DNA of 20,188 nt from Solimonas sp966252075 (lineage in GTDB: Bacteria > Pseudomonadota > Gammaproteobacteria > Nevskiales > Nevskiaceae), in contig CBINNP010000031.1 in assembly GCA_966252075.1 (NCBI GenBank), positions 1 through 20,188 of the forward strand, given 5' to 3'. The translations under genes and the position numbers were made by a program. Of the stretch, positions 1 through 6,124 are shown piece after piece. Each line of letters begins with the position of its first letter. Positions within the stretch are counted from its first letter, which is position 1. A model generated the notes under the pieces. That model saw nothing but the letters and a program-made list of their open reading frames with translations. It was not told where the DNA came from and made no database searches.

Positions 1-742
1 TGACGGTCGTGCCCATCCGGCGGTCGCGGTCCCGGCCCTGCTTCAGCGCTTCCGTGAGGCTCTGCCCGGCCGTCCAGCCTGGCTGCAGGTCGAAGGCCCA
101 GGATTGCGCACCCAGCAGACGTTCCAGGCGCGGAGCAACCCGGAGTTTCACCGCCTCGAGATGCGACTGGCGCTGGGCCTGGAGTTCCTCACCGGCGCTG
201 GCCAGCTCCGGTTCCCAGACCGCCAGCTCTGCGTCGCTGGCCCGCGTCCTCAGGGCTTGATTGCGTTGCCGCAAGGCCCTCCGGTAGCGGCGCCAGCTGG
301 GCATGAAGGAATGTTCCACGTGGAACACTCCCCAGTCGACGAAACTGCGGCGGTAGGTGGGCCCCTCGGCAATCAGCCGATGCTGGCTCGGTTCGAGGAT
401 CTGCACTGGCGTGAGTTGCAGCAACTCCGCGGCGACACCTGGCTTGCCGTCGATCCGTGCCGACAACTGCCTATCGCGCCATTGCAAGCCGATCGCGTGT
501 TGCTGGTACAGGTCGCGCTCGGTGCGACCGAAAACGGTCCAGCTCTCGCCGGCCGCGCCCTGGAGTTCCTGGGGAGACTGGCCGCGGAACGAACGTCCGC
601 GGCTCAGTAGATAGACCGCTTCGAGCAGCGTGGTCTTGCCCGCTGCGTTTTCACCGACAAACAGACTGATCCGGCTGTTGATGCGGATCCGCAGCTTGGC
701 GAAGCGCCGCAGGTTGTCGGCGCGCAGTTCGACCAGCTGCAT
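1..742 (-). CDS. recF: DNA replication/repair protein RecF (C-terminal part missing)
   Basis: RecF is an SMC-like ATPase that binds gapped DNA and, with RecO and RecR, helps load RecA; it acts in the cytoplasm at stalled forks. Reading on the minus strand from the ATG at 742 gives MQLVELRADNLRRF, then a Walker A GENAAGKT at residues 30-37, and a sequence typical of RecF (ILEPSQHRLIAEGP, then RSFVDWGVFHVEH near residues 132-144). The frame is open to the window edge, so about 247 residues are present of a family length near 360; the signature motif and Walker B lie outside. It starts 28 bases after the dnaN stop, consistent with a dnaA-dnaN-recF operon. A parS-like palindrome is embedded at 312-327. 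The alternative ATG at 746 is in another frame. Confidence 0.95.
   Translation of the reverse strand, partial: MQLVELRADNLRRFAKLRIRINSRISLFVGENAAGKTTLLEAVYLLSRGRSFRGQSPQELQGAAGESWTVFGRTERDLYQQHAIGLQWRDRQLSARIDGKPGVAAELLQLTPVQILEPSQHRLIAEGPTYRRSFVDWGVFHVEHSFMPSWRRYRRALRQRNQALRTRASDAELAVWEPELASAGEELQAQRQSHLEAVKLRVAPRLERLLGAQSWAFDLQPGWTAGQSLTEALKQGRDRDRRMGTTV
312..327. promoter_or_regulatory. parS: Putative parS centromere site (ParB binding) inside recF
   Basis: TGTTCCACGTGGAACA is a perfect 16-bp palindrome. It matches the known bacterial parS type (TGTTTCACGTGAAACA and the TTCCACGTGGAA form in Pseudomonas). ParB binds such sites and spreads to segregate the origin region, and parS sites cluster near oriC, as here. 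It lies within codons 139-144 of recF (V-F-H-V-E-H), so it is dual-use sequence. Binding is inferred; parAB is not in the window. Confidence 0.75.
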
Positions 743-770
743 TCATGCGGTCTTCGTCTAAACCAGGCTT

Positions 771-1871
771 TCAGAGCCGCATCGGCATCACGACGTACTT
801 GCTCGACACGTCGTCGGCGCCATGAATCAGGCCGCTGGAATCGGCGTTCTTGAGTTCCATGACGAACTGTTCACCACCCAGCGCCCCGAGCGCATCGAGC
901 AGGTAGTTGACGTTGAAACCGATCTCGATCGGGCCGCCGCTGTAGTCGACTTCCAGATCCTCCTCGGCCTCTTCGTGCTCCGGATTGTGCGTTTGCAGGC
1001 TGAGCTTGTTGTTGTCGATCGTCAGCCGCACGCCACGGAATTTCTCGTTGGAGAGGATCGCCGTACGTGCCAGCGCACGCTTCACCAGTTCACGGTCGGC
1101 TTGCAGCTTCTTGTCTCCGGAATCCGGCACAACGCGCTCGTAGTCCGGGAAACGCCCATCGATCAGCTTGGTGGTCAGGCGCACCACGTCGAGGTCCACC
1201 TCGATCTGCGTGGCGCTGATCCGCACGGTCGCCGGCTCATCCGTGGCATCGAGCAAACGCTGCAGTTCGAGCACTGCTTTGCGCGGCACGATGATCTGCA
1301 GCTTTTCCGCCACGCCGGTCTCCAGCAGCACCTCGCTCAGGGCCAGACGGTGGCCGTCGGTAGCCACCGCCCGCAGCCGCTGCGCATCGACTTCGAACAA
1401 GGTGCCGTTGAGGTAGTAGCGGACATCCTGTTGCGCCATCGCAAACTGCGTGCGCTCGATCAGGCCGCGCAGCTGCTGGCGGGCGATCTGCAGCGACTTG
1501 CCGTCGGCCAGACGTCCCAGCGCCGGAAACTCCTCGGGCTTGACGCAGGACAGCGAGTAACGGCTGCGACCCGACTTCAGCAAGGCCTTGTCGCCGCTGA
1601 CCTCCAGGCTGATCTCCGCACCTTCCGGCAATCCGCGGCAGATATCGAAGAGCTTGCGGGCCGGCACCGTGGCCCGGCCGGGCGCCAGATTCTGCACGCG
1701 GGCACGGGCTTCGAGCTCGATCTCCAGATCGGTGCCGGTGACTACCAGCTCGTCTTCCTTGAGATCCAGCAGGAAGTTGGACAGGACCGGCAAGGTCTGT
1801 CGACGCTCGACGACACCGATCACCGCAGAGAGCGCCGACAACAGTTCGTTCCGACCGACTTGCAGTTTCAT
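771..1871 (-). CDS. dnaN: DNA polymerase III subunit beta (sliding clamp)
   Basis: The beta clamp is a ring-shaped homodimer that encircles DNA and tethers Pol III, MutS, Hda and other partners. The product starts MKLQVGRNELLSALSAVIGV and has the expected N-terminal clamp motif RRQTLPVLSNFLLDL, the middle-domain DGHRLALSE and the C-terminal end KYVVMPMRL. From the ATG at 1871 it is 366 residues, exactly the length of the E. coli protein. In-frame ATGs at 1877 and 1883 are possible, but none has a strong Shine-Dalgarno, and the clamp N-terminus conventionally begins MKF/MKL. A longer reading to 1955 would run into the AT-rich putative origin. It lies between dnaA and recF, all on the minus strand. 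Identity is secure; only the exact start is uncertain by a few codons. Confidence 0.97.
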   Translation of the reverse strand: MKLQVGRNELLSALSAVIGVVERRQTLPVLSNFLLDLKEDELVVTGTDLEIELEARARVQNLAPGRATVPARKLFDICRGLPEGAEISLEVSGDKALLKSGRSRYSLSCVKPEEFPALGRLADGKSLQIARQQLRGLIERTQFAMAQQDVRYYLNGTLFEVDAQRLRAVATDGHRLALSEVLLETGVAEKLQIIVPRKAVLELQRLLDATDEPATVRISATQIEVDLDVVRLTTKLIDGRFPDYERVVPDSGDKKLQADRELVKRALARTAILSNEKFRGVRLTIDNNKLSLQTHNPEHEEAEEDLEVDYSGGPIEIGFNVNYLLDALGALGGEQFVMELKNADSSGLIHGADDVSSKYVVMPMRL

Positions 1872-1937
1872 AGCCATGTCCATCAATTCAGATTTTTTAG
1901 ATAGATCAAATTCAACAACAGTAAGCCGCGCCTCTGC

Positions 1938-1946
1938 TGTGAATAA
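1938..1946 (-). promoter_or_regulatory. DnaA box (TTATTCACA)
   Basis: The plus strand reads TGTGAATAA, so the minus strand reads TTATTCACA, which fits the relaxed consensus TTWTNCACA. It is closest to the AT-rich stretch beside dnaN. Confidence 0.6.
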
Positions 1947-2027
1947 CTCGAGCAATACCTATACAAATCATCAGCTTGATTCAGGTTACAGCCTTGAATC
2001 CAAGCTTCAAGCCAGGCGGGTGAAGCC

Positions 2028-2036
2028 TGTGGATAA
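2028..2036 (-). promoter_or_regulatory. DnaA box (perfect TTATCCACA)
   Basis: The plus strand reads TGTGGATAA, an exact match on the minus strand to the strong E. coli-type DnaA box. It forms an inverted pair with the box at 2051-2059. Confidence 0.85.
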
Positions 2037-2050
2037 ATTCTGGACTGCTT

Positions 2051-2059
2051 TTATCCACA
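2051..2059 (+). promoter_or_regulatory. DnaA box (perfect TTATCCACA)
   Basis: This is an exact TTATCCACA on the plus strand, facing the box at 2028-2036. It lies about 50 bases past the dnaA stop codon. Confidence 0.85.
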
Positions 2060-2111
2060 GGATGCTCCCGACTTGTTCCCCCTGCCGCACGGGTACTTTT
2101 GCGCTGCTTTC

Positions 2112-3464
2112 TCAGTACCCCAGCTGACGTTGCAGATTCTCATAGTCCTCGCGGTACTTCACGTCACTTTCGCGCAATTCGGCGATCTTGCGGCAGGCAT
2201 GCAGCACCGTCGTGTGATCCTTGCCGAATGACTCGCCGATCTCCGGCAGACTGTGTTGCGTGAGCTCCTTGGCCAGGGCCATCGCTACCTGGCGCGGCCG
2301 TGCCAGCGAGCGGGTACGCCGCGGCGAGTTCAGATCCGTGACGCGGATGTTGTAGTAGTTGGCGACCGTCCGCTTGATGTTGTCGATCGTCACCATGCGC
2401 TCGTAGGCGGCCAGCATGTCGCGCAGGGTTGCCCGTGCGAATTCCACCGTCAGCGCCTCGCCGCGCAGCCGCGAGCTCGCCGACAACCGCAACAGCGCGC
2501 CTTCCAGCTCGCGCACATTGGAGCGCACGCGCTGGGCCACGAACAGCGCCACGTCCTTGGGCAGCTGCACCTTGTTCTGTTCGGCCTTGGCCTGCAGGAT
2601 CGCCACGCGCGTCTCCAGGTCCGGCGGTTCGACGGCCACTGCCAGCCCCCAGGTGAAACGCGACTTCAGGCGGTCGTCGATACCGTCGACATCCTTCGGA
2701 TAGCGATCGGAGGTCAGCACGATCTGCTTGCGGCCGTCGATCAGCGCGTTGAAGGTGTGGAAGAACTCTTCCTGCGTCCGCTCCTTGTGCGCGAAGAAGT
2801 GGATGTCGTCGATCAACAGCGCGTCGACCGAGCGATAGAGGTTCTTGAACTCGTCCATGCGGCCATGACGGATCGCCGTGGTGAAATGGTTCATCCACTG
2901 CTCGGCGCCCAGATAGACGACGCGGGCGCGACCGCTGGCCTGCTGGATGGCATTGCCGACGGCGTGCATCAGGTGGGTCTTGCCCAGACCTGAGCTGCCG
3001 TAGATCAGCAGGGGGTTGTAAGTGCCTCCCGGCGTCTCGACGACGTGCTGCGCGGCGGCGCGCGCATGCGAATTGGACTTTCCCTCGATGAAGTTCTCGA
3101 AGCTGTAGTCGGGGTTGAGCTTGCCCGACGGCATCGGCGTCGGCTCTTCGGCATTGCCCGCGGCTGGCGCCGCCGACATGGTCGTGTCGCCAGCACGAGC
3201 CACGATCGGCCGCGCCTCTGCGGCGCCGACGACGATCTCGATCTGGTCGATGGCGCCGCCGCCGTTGTTGCGGACCGCGCGCCGGATCAGCTCGGCAAAC
3301 TCCTGGCGCACGCGGTCGGCGACCAGGCGGTTGGGTGCAAGCAGGGTCAGGCGGTCTGCGCCTAGCAAGGCATGCAGCGGTCGGATCCAGGTATTCAGCT
3401 CGCGGTCCGCCAGCTCGCCTTCCAGCCAGCGGATACATTGAGCCCAGAAGTCTTCTTGTTGCAT
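2112..3464 (-). CDS. dnaA: Chromosomal replication initiator DnaA
   Basis: DnaA is the AAA+ initiator that binds DnaA boxes, melts the origin and recruits DnaB. Its 450 residues match the usual length. Domain I (about 1-80) begins MQQEDFWAQCIRWLEGEL; a variable Ala/Pro-rich linker covers about 81-115. The AAA+ domain has Walker A GSSGLGKT at 156-163 and Walker B LLIDDI at 216-221, followed by HFFAHKERTQEEFFHTFNAL. Domain IV ends with the DNA-binding signature FGKDHTTVLHACRKI, contacting the DnaA box. The ATG at 3464 is preceded by a purine-rich AAAAGAGCGAG. It diverges from rpmH and heads dnaA-dnaN-recF. A DnaA box overlapping its putative promoter (3560-3568) suggests autoregulation, as known in E. 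coli. Confidence 0.98.
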   Translation of the reverse strand: MQQEDFWAQCIRWLEGELADRELNTWIRPLHALLGADRLTLLAPNRLVADRVRQEFAELIRRAVRNNGGGAIDQIEIVVGAAEARPIVARAGDTTMSAAPAAGNAEEPTPMPSGKLNPDYSFENFIEGKSNSHARAAAQHVVETPGGTYNPLLIYGSSGLGKTHLMHAVGNAIQQASGRARVVYLGAEQWMNHFTTAIRHGRMDEFKNLYRSVDALLIDDIHFFAHKERTQEEFFHTFNALIDGRKQIVLTSDRYPKDVDGIDDRLKSRFTWGLAVAVEPPDLETRVAILQAKAEQNKVQLPKDVALFVAQRVRSNVRELEGALLRLSASSRLRGEALTVEFARATLRDMLAAYERMVTIDNIKRTVANYYNIRVTDLNSPRRTRSLARPRQVAMALAKELTQHSLPEIGESFGKDHTTVLHACRKIAELRESDVKYREDYENLQRQLGY

Positions 3465-3484
3465 CTCGCTCTTTTCACTTCGTC

Positions 3485-3504
3485 GGCCATCAGCGTCGAT
3501 GGCC
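3485..3504. other. Perfect inverted repeat in the dnaA leader
   Basis: GGCCATC (3485-3491) and GATGGCC (3498-3504) form a 7-bp stem with a 6-base loop, 20 bases upstream of the dnaA start codon. If transcription starts near 3530, the hairpin lies in the dnaA mRNA leader. There is no U-tract, so it is not an intrinsic terminator. A role in mRNA stability, translation or protein binding is conjecture. Confidence 0.45.
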
Positions 3505-3537
3505 TGCTTGCGGTGACGCGCTTGGCGTCGGCCGGGC

Positions 3538-3566
3538 AGTCTAAAACGTCAGCCGATACTTATCCA
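3538..3566 (-). promoter_or_regulatory. Putative dnaA promoter overlapping a DnaA box
   Basis: On the minus strand TAGACT (3543-3538) fits a sigma-70 -10 box in 4 of 6 bases. The hexamer 17 bases upstream (TGGATA, 3566-3561) is a poor -35 but lies inside the DnaA box. Such overlap would let DnaA repress or modulate its own gene. Predicted by eye only. Confidence 0.4.
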
Positions 3567-3568
3567 CA
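3560..3568 (+). promoter_or_regulatory. DnaA box upstream of dnaA (perfect TTATCCACA)
   Basis: Exact TTATCCACA on the plus strand in the dnaA-rpmH divergent spacer, about 95 bases from the dnaA start. It may serve dnaA autoregulation, the origin, or both; in some pseudomonads the origin lies on this side of dnaA. Confidence 0.85.
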
Positions 3569-3588
3569 GCTTCGCGATCACGCCGTAC

Positions 3589-3617
3589 TTGCCCGGGCCG
3601 CGCACGGCCGGTACACT
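3589..3617 (+). promoter_or_regulatory. Putative sigma-70 promoter for rpmH-rnpA
   Basis: TTGCCC (3589-3594) and TACACT (3612-3617) are separated by exactly 17 bases, with 4 of 6 matches to each consensus hexamer. Transcription would start near 3624, giving a leader of about 36 bases before the rpmH ATG at 3660, with the ribosome-binding site AAGGTGA at 3650-3656. Confidence 0.6.
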
Positions 3618-3659
3618 CCGCGCCCTTTTTGATTTGTCTGCAACCGCTTAAGGTGACTC

Positions 3660-3797
3660 ATGTCCAAGCGTACTTATCAGCCGAAGAAGCTTCGCCGTAA
3701 GCGTACGCACGGCTTCCGCGCCCGTATGGCAACCAAGGGCGGCCGTCTGGTTCTGGCCCGTCGTCGCGCCAAGGGCCGCAAGCGTCTGATTCCGTAA
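3660..3797 (+). CDS. rpmH: 50S ribosomal protein L34
   Basis: L34 is a small, very basic protein of the large ribosomal subunit. The 45-residue product begins MSKRTYQPKKLRRKRTHGF and ends GRKRLIP, an essentially complete match to the conserved L34 sequence, including RARMATKGGRLVLARRRAKGR. The ATG at 3660 follows a good Shine-Dalgarno, AAGGTGA. It is the first gene of the rightward cluster and lies 18 bases before rnpA, the usual co-transcribed pair in bacteria. Confidence 0.97.
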   Translation: MSKRTYQPKKLRRKRTHGFRARMATKGGRLVLARRRAKGRKRLIP

Positions 3798-3815
3798 ACA
3801 GTAGAGTTCTACGGT

Positions 3816-4181
3816 ATGACGGCGCGCTTTCCGCGGCGCGCCCGCTTGTTGAAACCCGCCGAGTTCAAGTTCGCCTTCGAGCGCGGGTTTCGGATTCACG
3901 AACGGGGTTTGACGGCGGTCGTCGCCGCCAATACGCTCGGCCACCCGCGCCTGGGTCTGGCCGTGCCGAAGAAGGCGGTCGCGCTTGCCGTCGACCGCAA
4001 CCGCATCAAACGCCAGATTCGCGAGAGCTTCCGGCTCCACCAGCAGCGACTCCCGGCCGCCGACATGGTGGTGCTGGCGAAGGCTGGTAGCCGGAACCTG
4101 AGTTCGGCGCATTTGCGGCAGAGCCTGGAGCGACTGTGGACACGTGTAGCCGCCTCATCGCCCGCTGTGCCCTCCTGCTGA
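3816..4181 (+). CDS. rnpA: Ribonuclease P protein component
   Basis: RnpA is the basic protein subunit that helps the RNase P RNA bind and process tRNA 5' leaders. The 121-residue product is of normal size. It carries the diagnostic RNR motif in VDRNRIKRQIRESFRL (about residues 59-74), preceded by RLGLAVPKKAVALA, and starts with the typical FPRRARLLKPAEF. It begins at the ATG at 3816, downstream of rpmH. Its last 46 bases overlap the start of yidD in another frame, so the C-terminal tail (about residues 107-121) is constrained by both genes. Confidence 0.96.
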   Translation: MTARFPRRARLLKPAEFKFAFERGFRIHERGLTAVVAANTLGHPRLGLAVPKKAVALAVDRNRIKRQIRESFRLHQQRLPAADMVVLAKAGSRNLSSAHLRQSLERLWTRVAASSPAVPSC

Positions 4182-4426
4182 TTCGCGCCTATCAGCTGTT
4201 CATCAGCCCGCTGCTCGGGCCGCGCTGCCGTTTTTACCCCAGCTGTTCCCATTACACCGCCGAAGCGATCCAGCGTCACGGGCCGTTCAAGGGCAGCTGG
4301 CTGGGTGCGCGTCGCATCTGTCGCTGTCATCCTTTGAACCCGGGCGGTTACGATCCGGTCCCTCCTGTCGCCGGCGGCCCGCACCGCCGCCGCGATCCTT
4401 CCCCCGTTTGCAGACTCCACGGCTGA
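4136..4426 (+). CDS. yidD: Membrane protein insertion efficiency factor YidD
   Basis: YidD is a small inner-membrane-associated protein that aids YidC/Sec-dependent membrane protein insertion. The product (96 residues) contains the family core: LLIRAYQLFISPLLGPRCRF, then YPSCSHYTAEAIQRHG with conserved cysteines, and CHPLNPGGYDPVP. The start is a GTG at 4136 inside rnpA, placing the amphipathic helix at the expected distance from the N-terminus. The C-terminal tail after about residue 75 is Arg/Pro-rich and not conserved. It ends 4 bases before the yidC ATG. The overlap with rnpA and adjacency to yidC are typical of proteobacteria. Confidence 0.93.
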   Translation: MDTCSRLIARCALLLIRAYQLFISPLLGPRCRFYPSCSHYTAEAIQRHGPFKGSWLGARRICRCHPLNPGGYDPVPPVAGGPHRRRDPSPVCRLHG

Positions 4427-4430
4427 ATCG

Positions 4431-6083
4431 ATGGAAAACCGCCGCTTTATCCTGATCGCCCTGATCGGCGTCGTCCTGTTCTTCCTCTATCAGGCCTGGG
4501 AGGCCGATTACGGCAGTCCCCGGCCGGTCGCCCAGGACGCGCAGGCGCCGAACGCCACGGCGGCAGCCACGGCAGAAGTGGCCGCCGAGGCGGGCGAATC
4601 GGTGCTGCCGGCGGCAGCCACCGAGCGCATCCGCGTCGAGACGGACATCTATATCGCCGAGATCGCCACGCGCGGCGGCGAACTGCGCCGCCTGGAGCTG
4701 AAGGAATATCCGGCGACCAAGGACAAGCCGGAGCCGCTGGCGCTGCTGGACGACCGCAACGGCCGCCTGTTCGCGCTGCAGAGCGGACTGGCGACGCCGC
4801 AGGCGGCGCTGGTGACCCAGGAAACGCGCTTCAGCAGTGCGCAGGCGAGCTACCAGCTCGATCCCAGCCAGGACTCGCTGGAGGTCAGGCTCGATTACCA
4901 GAGCGCCGACGGTCTCATCGTCTCCAAGGTCTATCGATTCCACCGCGGCAGCTACCAGATCGAGTTGGAGCAGACGCTGGCCAACAACACGGGAGCTGAA
5001 CTCAAGGTCAGCCCGTACGTGCGCCTGCTGCGCAGCGACTTCAAGCCGGACGGCGAGCCCAAGTTCGCCGCCACCTTCACCGGCGTCGGCTTCTACCAGC
5101 AGGCCGAGCCTGGCAGCGCCAAGTACAAGTTCAAGAAGACCGCGCTGAAGAAGCTGGCCGACGATGACGACTTCGAGACGCAGCAGACCGGCGGCTGGAT
5201 CAGCGTGCTGCAGCATTACTTCGTCGCCGCCATCGTGCCGCCGGCCGATCAGGCGGTGACTTATGCGGCGCGCCCGGCCAAGTCCGGCAATTACCTGGCG
5301 CAGTACGTGGGCAACGGCATCAGCGTTGCCGCCGGCGCGCAACAGCGCTTCGACACCAAGCTCTACATCGGTCCCAAGCTGCACAACCAGCTTGAATCGG
5401 TGGCGCCGGGCTTCGAGCTGACGCTGGACTACGGCATCCTGACCGCGATTGCCAAGCCGCTGTTCCTGTTCCTCAACTTCATCCACAAGCACGTCGGCAA
5501 CTGGGGCGTGGCGATCATCCTGCTGACCGTCGTCGTCAAGATGGCGATGTACAAGCTGTCGGAAGCGCAGTACCGCTCGATGGCCAAGATGAAAGTCTTC
5601 GGTCCGAAGATCCAGGACATCCGCGAGCGCTACAGCGACGATCGCGAGCGCCAGCAGAAGGCGATGATGGATCTGTACAAGAAGGAGGGCTTCAATCCGC
5701 TGGCCGGCTGCTGGCCCTTGCTGGTGCAGTTCCCGGTCTTCATTGCGCTGTACTGGGTGTTGCTGGAATCGGTGGAGATCCGCCAGGCGCCGTTCTTCCT
5801 GTGGATCCAGGATCTGTCGGCGCCGGATCCGTTCTATGTGCTGCCGGTGCTGTACGGCCTGACGATGTTCCTGCAGCAGAAGATGTCCGGCAACACGACG
5901 ATGGACCCGATGCAGCAGAAGGTCATGCAGTTGATGCCGATCTTCCTCACCGCGTTCTTTGCGTTCTTCCAGTCCGGTCTGGTGCTGTACTGGGTCGTCA
6001 ACGGCCTGATCAGCATCGCGCAGCAGTGGTTCATCCTGCGCAAGCTCGATCGCGAGTCGGCCAAGAAGCTGGCAACGCGTTGA
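4431..6083 (+). CDS. yidC: Membrane protein insertase YidC
   Basis: YidC inserts and folds inner-membrane proteins, alone or with SecYEG. The 550-residue product has the gammaproteobacterial layout. A first membrane segment with basic N-terminus (MENRRFILIALIGVVLFFLY) is followed by an Ala/Glu-rich linker and a large periplasmic beta-domain (about 60-340). The conserved insertase core then has further membrane helices: NWGVAIILLTVVVKMAMYKL, GCWPLLVQFPVFIALYWVLL and LMPIFLTAFFAFFQSGLVLYWVVNG. The cytoplasmic loop MKVFGPKIQDIRERY lies between helices 2 and 3. It ends with a lysine-containing tail (SAKKLATR). The ATG at 4431 lacks a strong Shine-Dalgarno; translation may be coupled to yidD four bases upstream. 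Confidence 0.97.
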   Translation: MENRRFILIALIGVVLFFLYQAWEADYGSPRPVAQDAQAPNATAAATAEVAAEAGESVLPAAATERIRVETDIYIAEIATRGGELRRLELKEYPATKDKPEPLALLDDRNGRLFALQSGLATPQAALVTQETRFSSAQASYQLDPSQDSLEVRLDYQSADGLIVSKVYRFHRGSYQIELEQTLANNTGAELKVSPYVRLLRSDFKPDGEPKFAATFTGVGFYQQAEPGSAKYKFKKTALKKLADDDDFETQQTGGWISVLQHYFVAAIVPPADQAVTYAARPAKSGNYLAQYVGNGISVAAGAQQRFDTKLYIGPKLHNQLESVAPGFELTLDYGILTAIAKPLFLFLNFIHKHVGNWGVAIILLTVVVKMAMYKLSEAQYRSMAKMKVFGPKIQDIRERYSDDRERQQKAMMDLYKKEGFNPLAGCWPLLVQFPVFIALYWVLLESVEIRQAPFFLWIQDLSAPDPFYVLPVLYGLTMFLQQKMSGNTTMDPMQQKVMQLMPIFLTAFFAFFQSGLVLYWVVNGLISIAQQWFILRKLDRESAKKLATR

Positions 6084-6124
6084 TCGATGCGCGGCAACTT
6101 AAAGACGCCGCGCCGGCCCTGACC

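Larger units (their letters stand above)
1884..2111. other. oriC: Probable oriC region (dnaA-dnaN spacer)
   Basis: This 228-bp non-coding spacer holds two perfect DnaA boxes in opposite orientation 14 bases apart (2028-2036 and 2051-2059) and a third consensus-fitting box at 1938-1946. The flank next to dnaN (about 1885-1920) is clearly AT-rich in an otherwise GC-rich window and could be the unwinding element. Boxes beside an AT-rich stretch next to dnaA are the established signature of bacterial origins. A further box upstream of dnaA (3560-3568) means the functional origin could be split or lie on the other side of dnaA. The leader of dnaN must also lie here; I could not identify a convincing promoter. 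Confidence 0.7.

Noticed and set aside
822..1904. A 360-codon plus-strand frame opposite dnaN
   Set aside because: dnaN is unequivocal on the other strand; the plus-strand product has no motif and spans the dnaN start.
1872..1955. Longer dnaN start giving a 394-residue protein
   Set aside because: The extension runs into the AT-rich putative origin, adds residues absent from the family, and the 366-residue form matches the usual length.
5801..6124. Upstream extension of the mnmE frame into yidC
   Set aside because: The conserved MnmE N-terminus begins at the ATG at 6125, and the upstream part is out of frame with the secure yidC.
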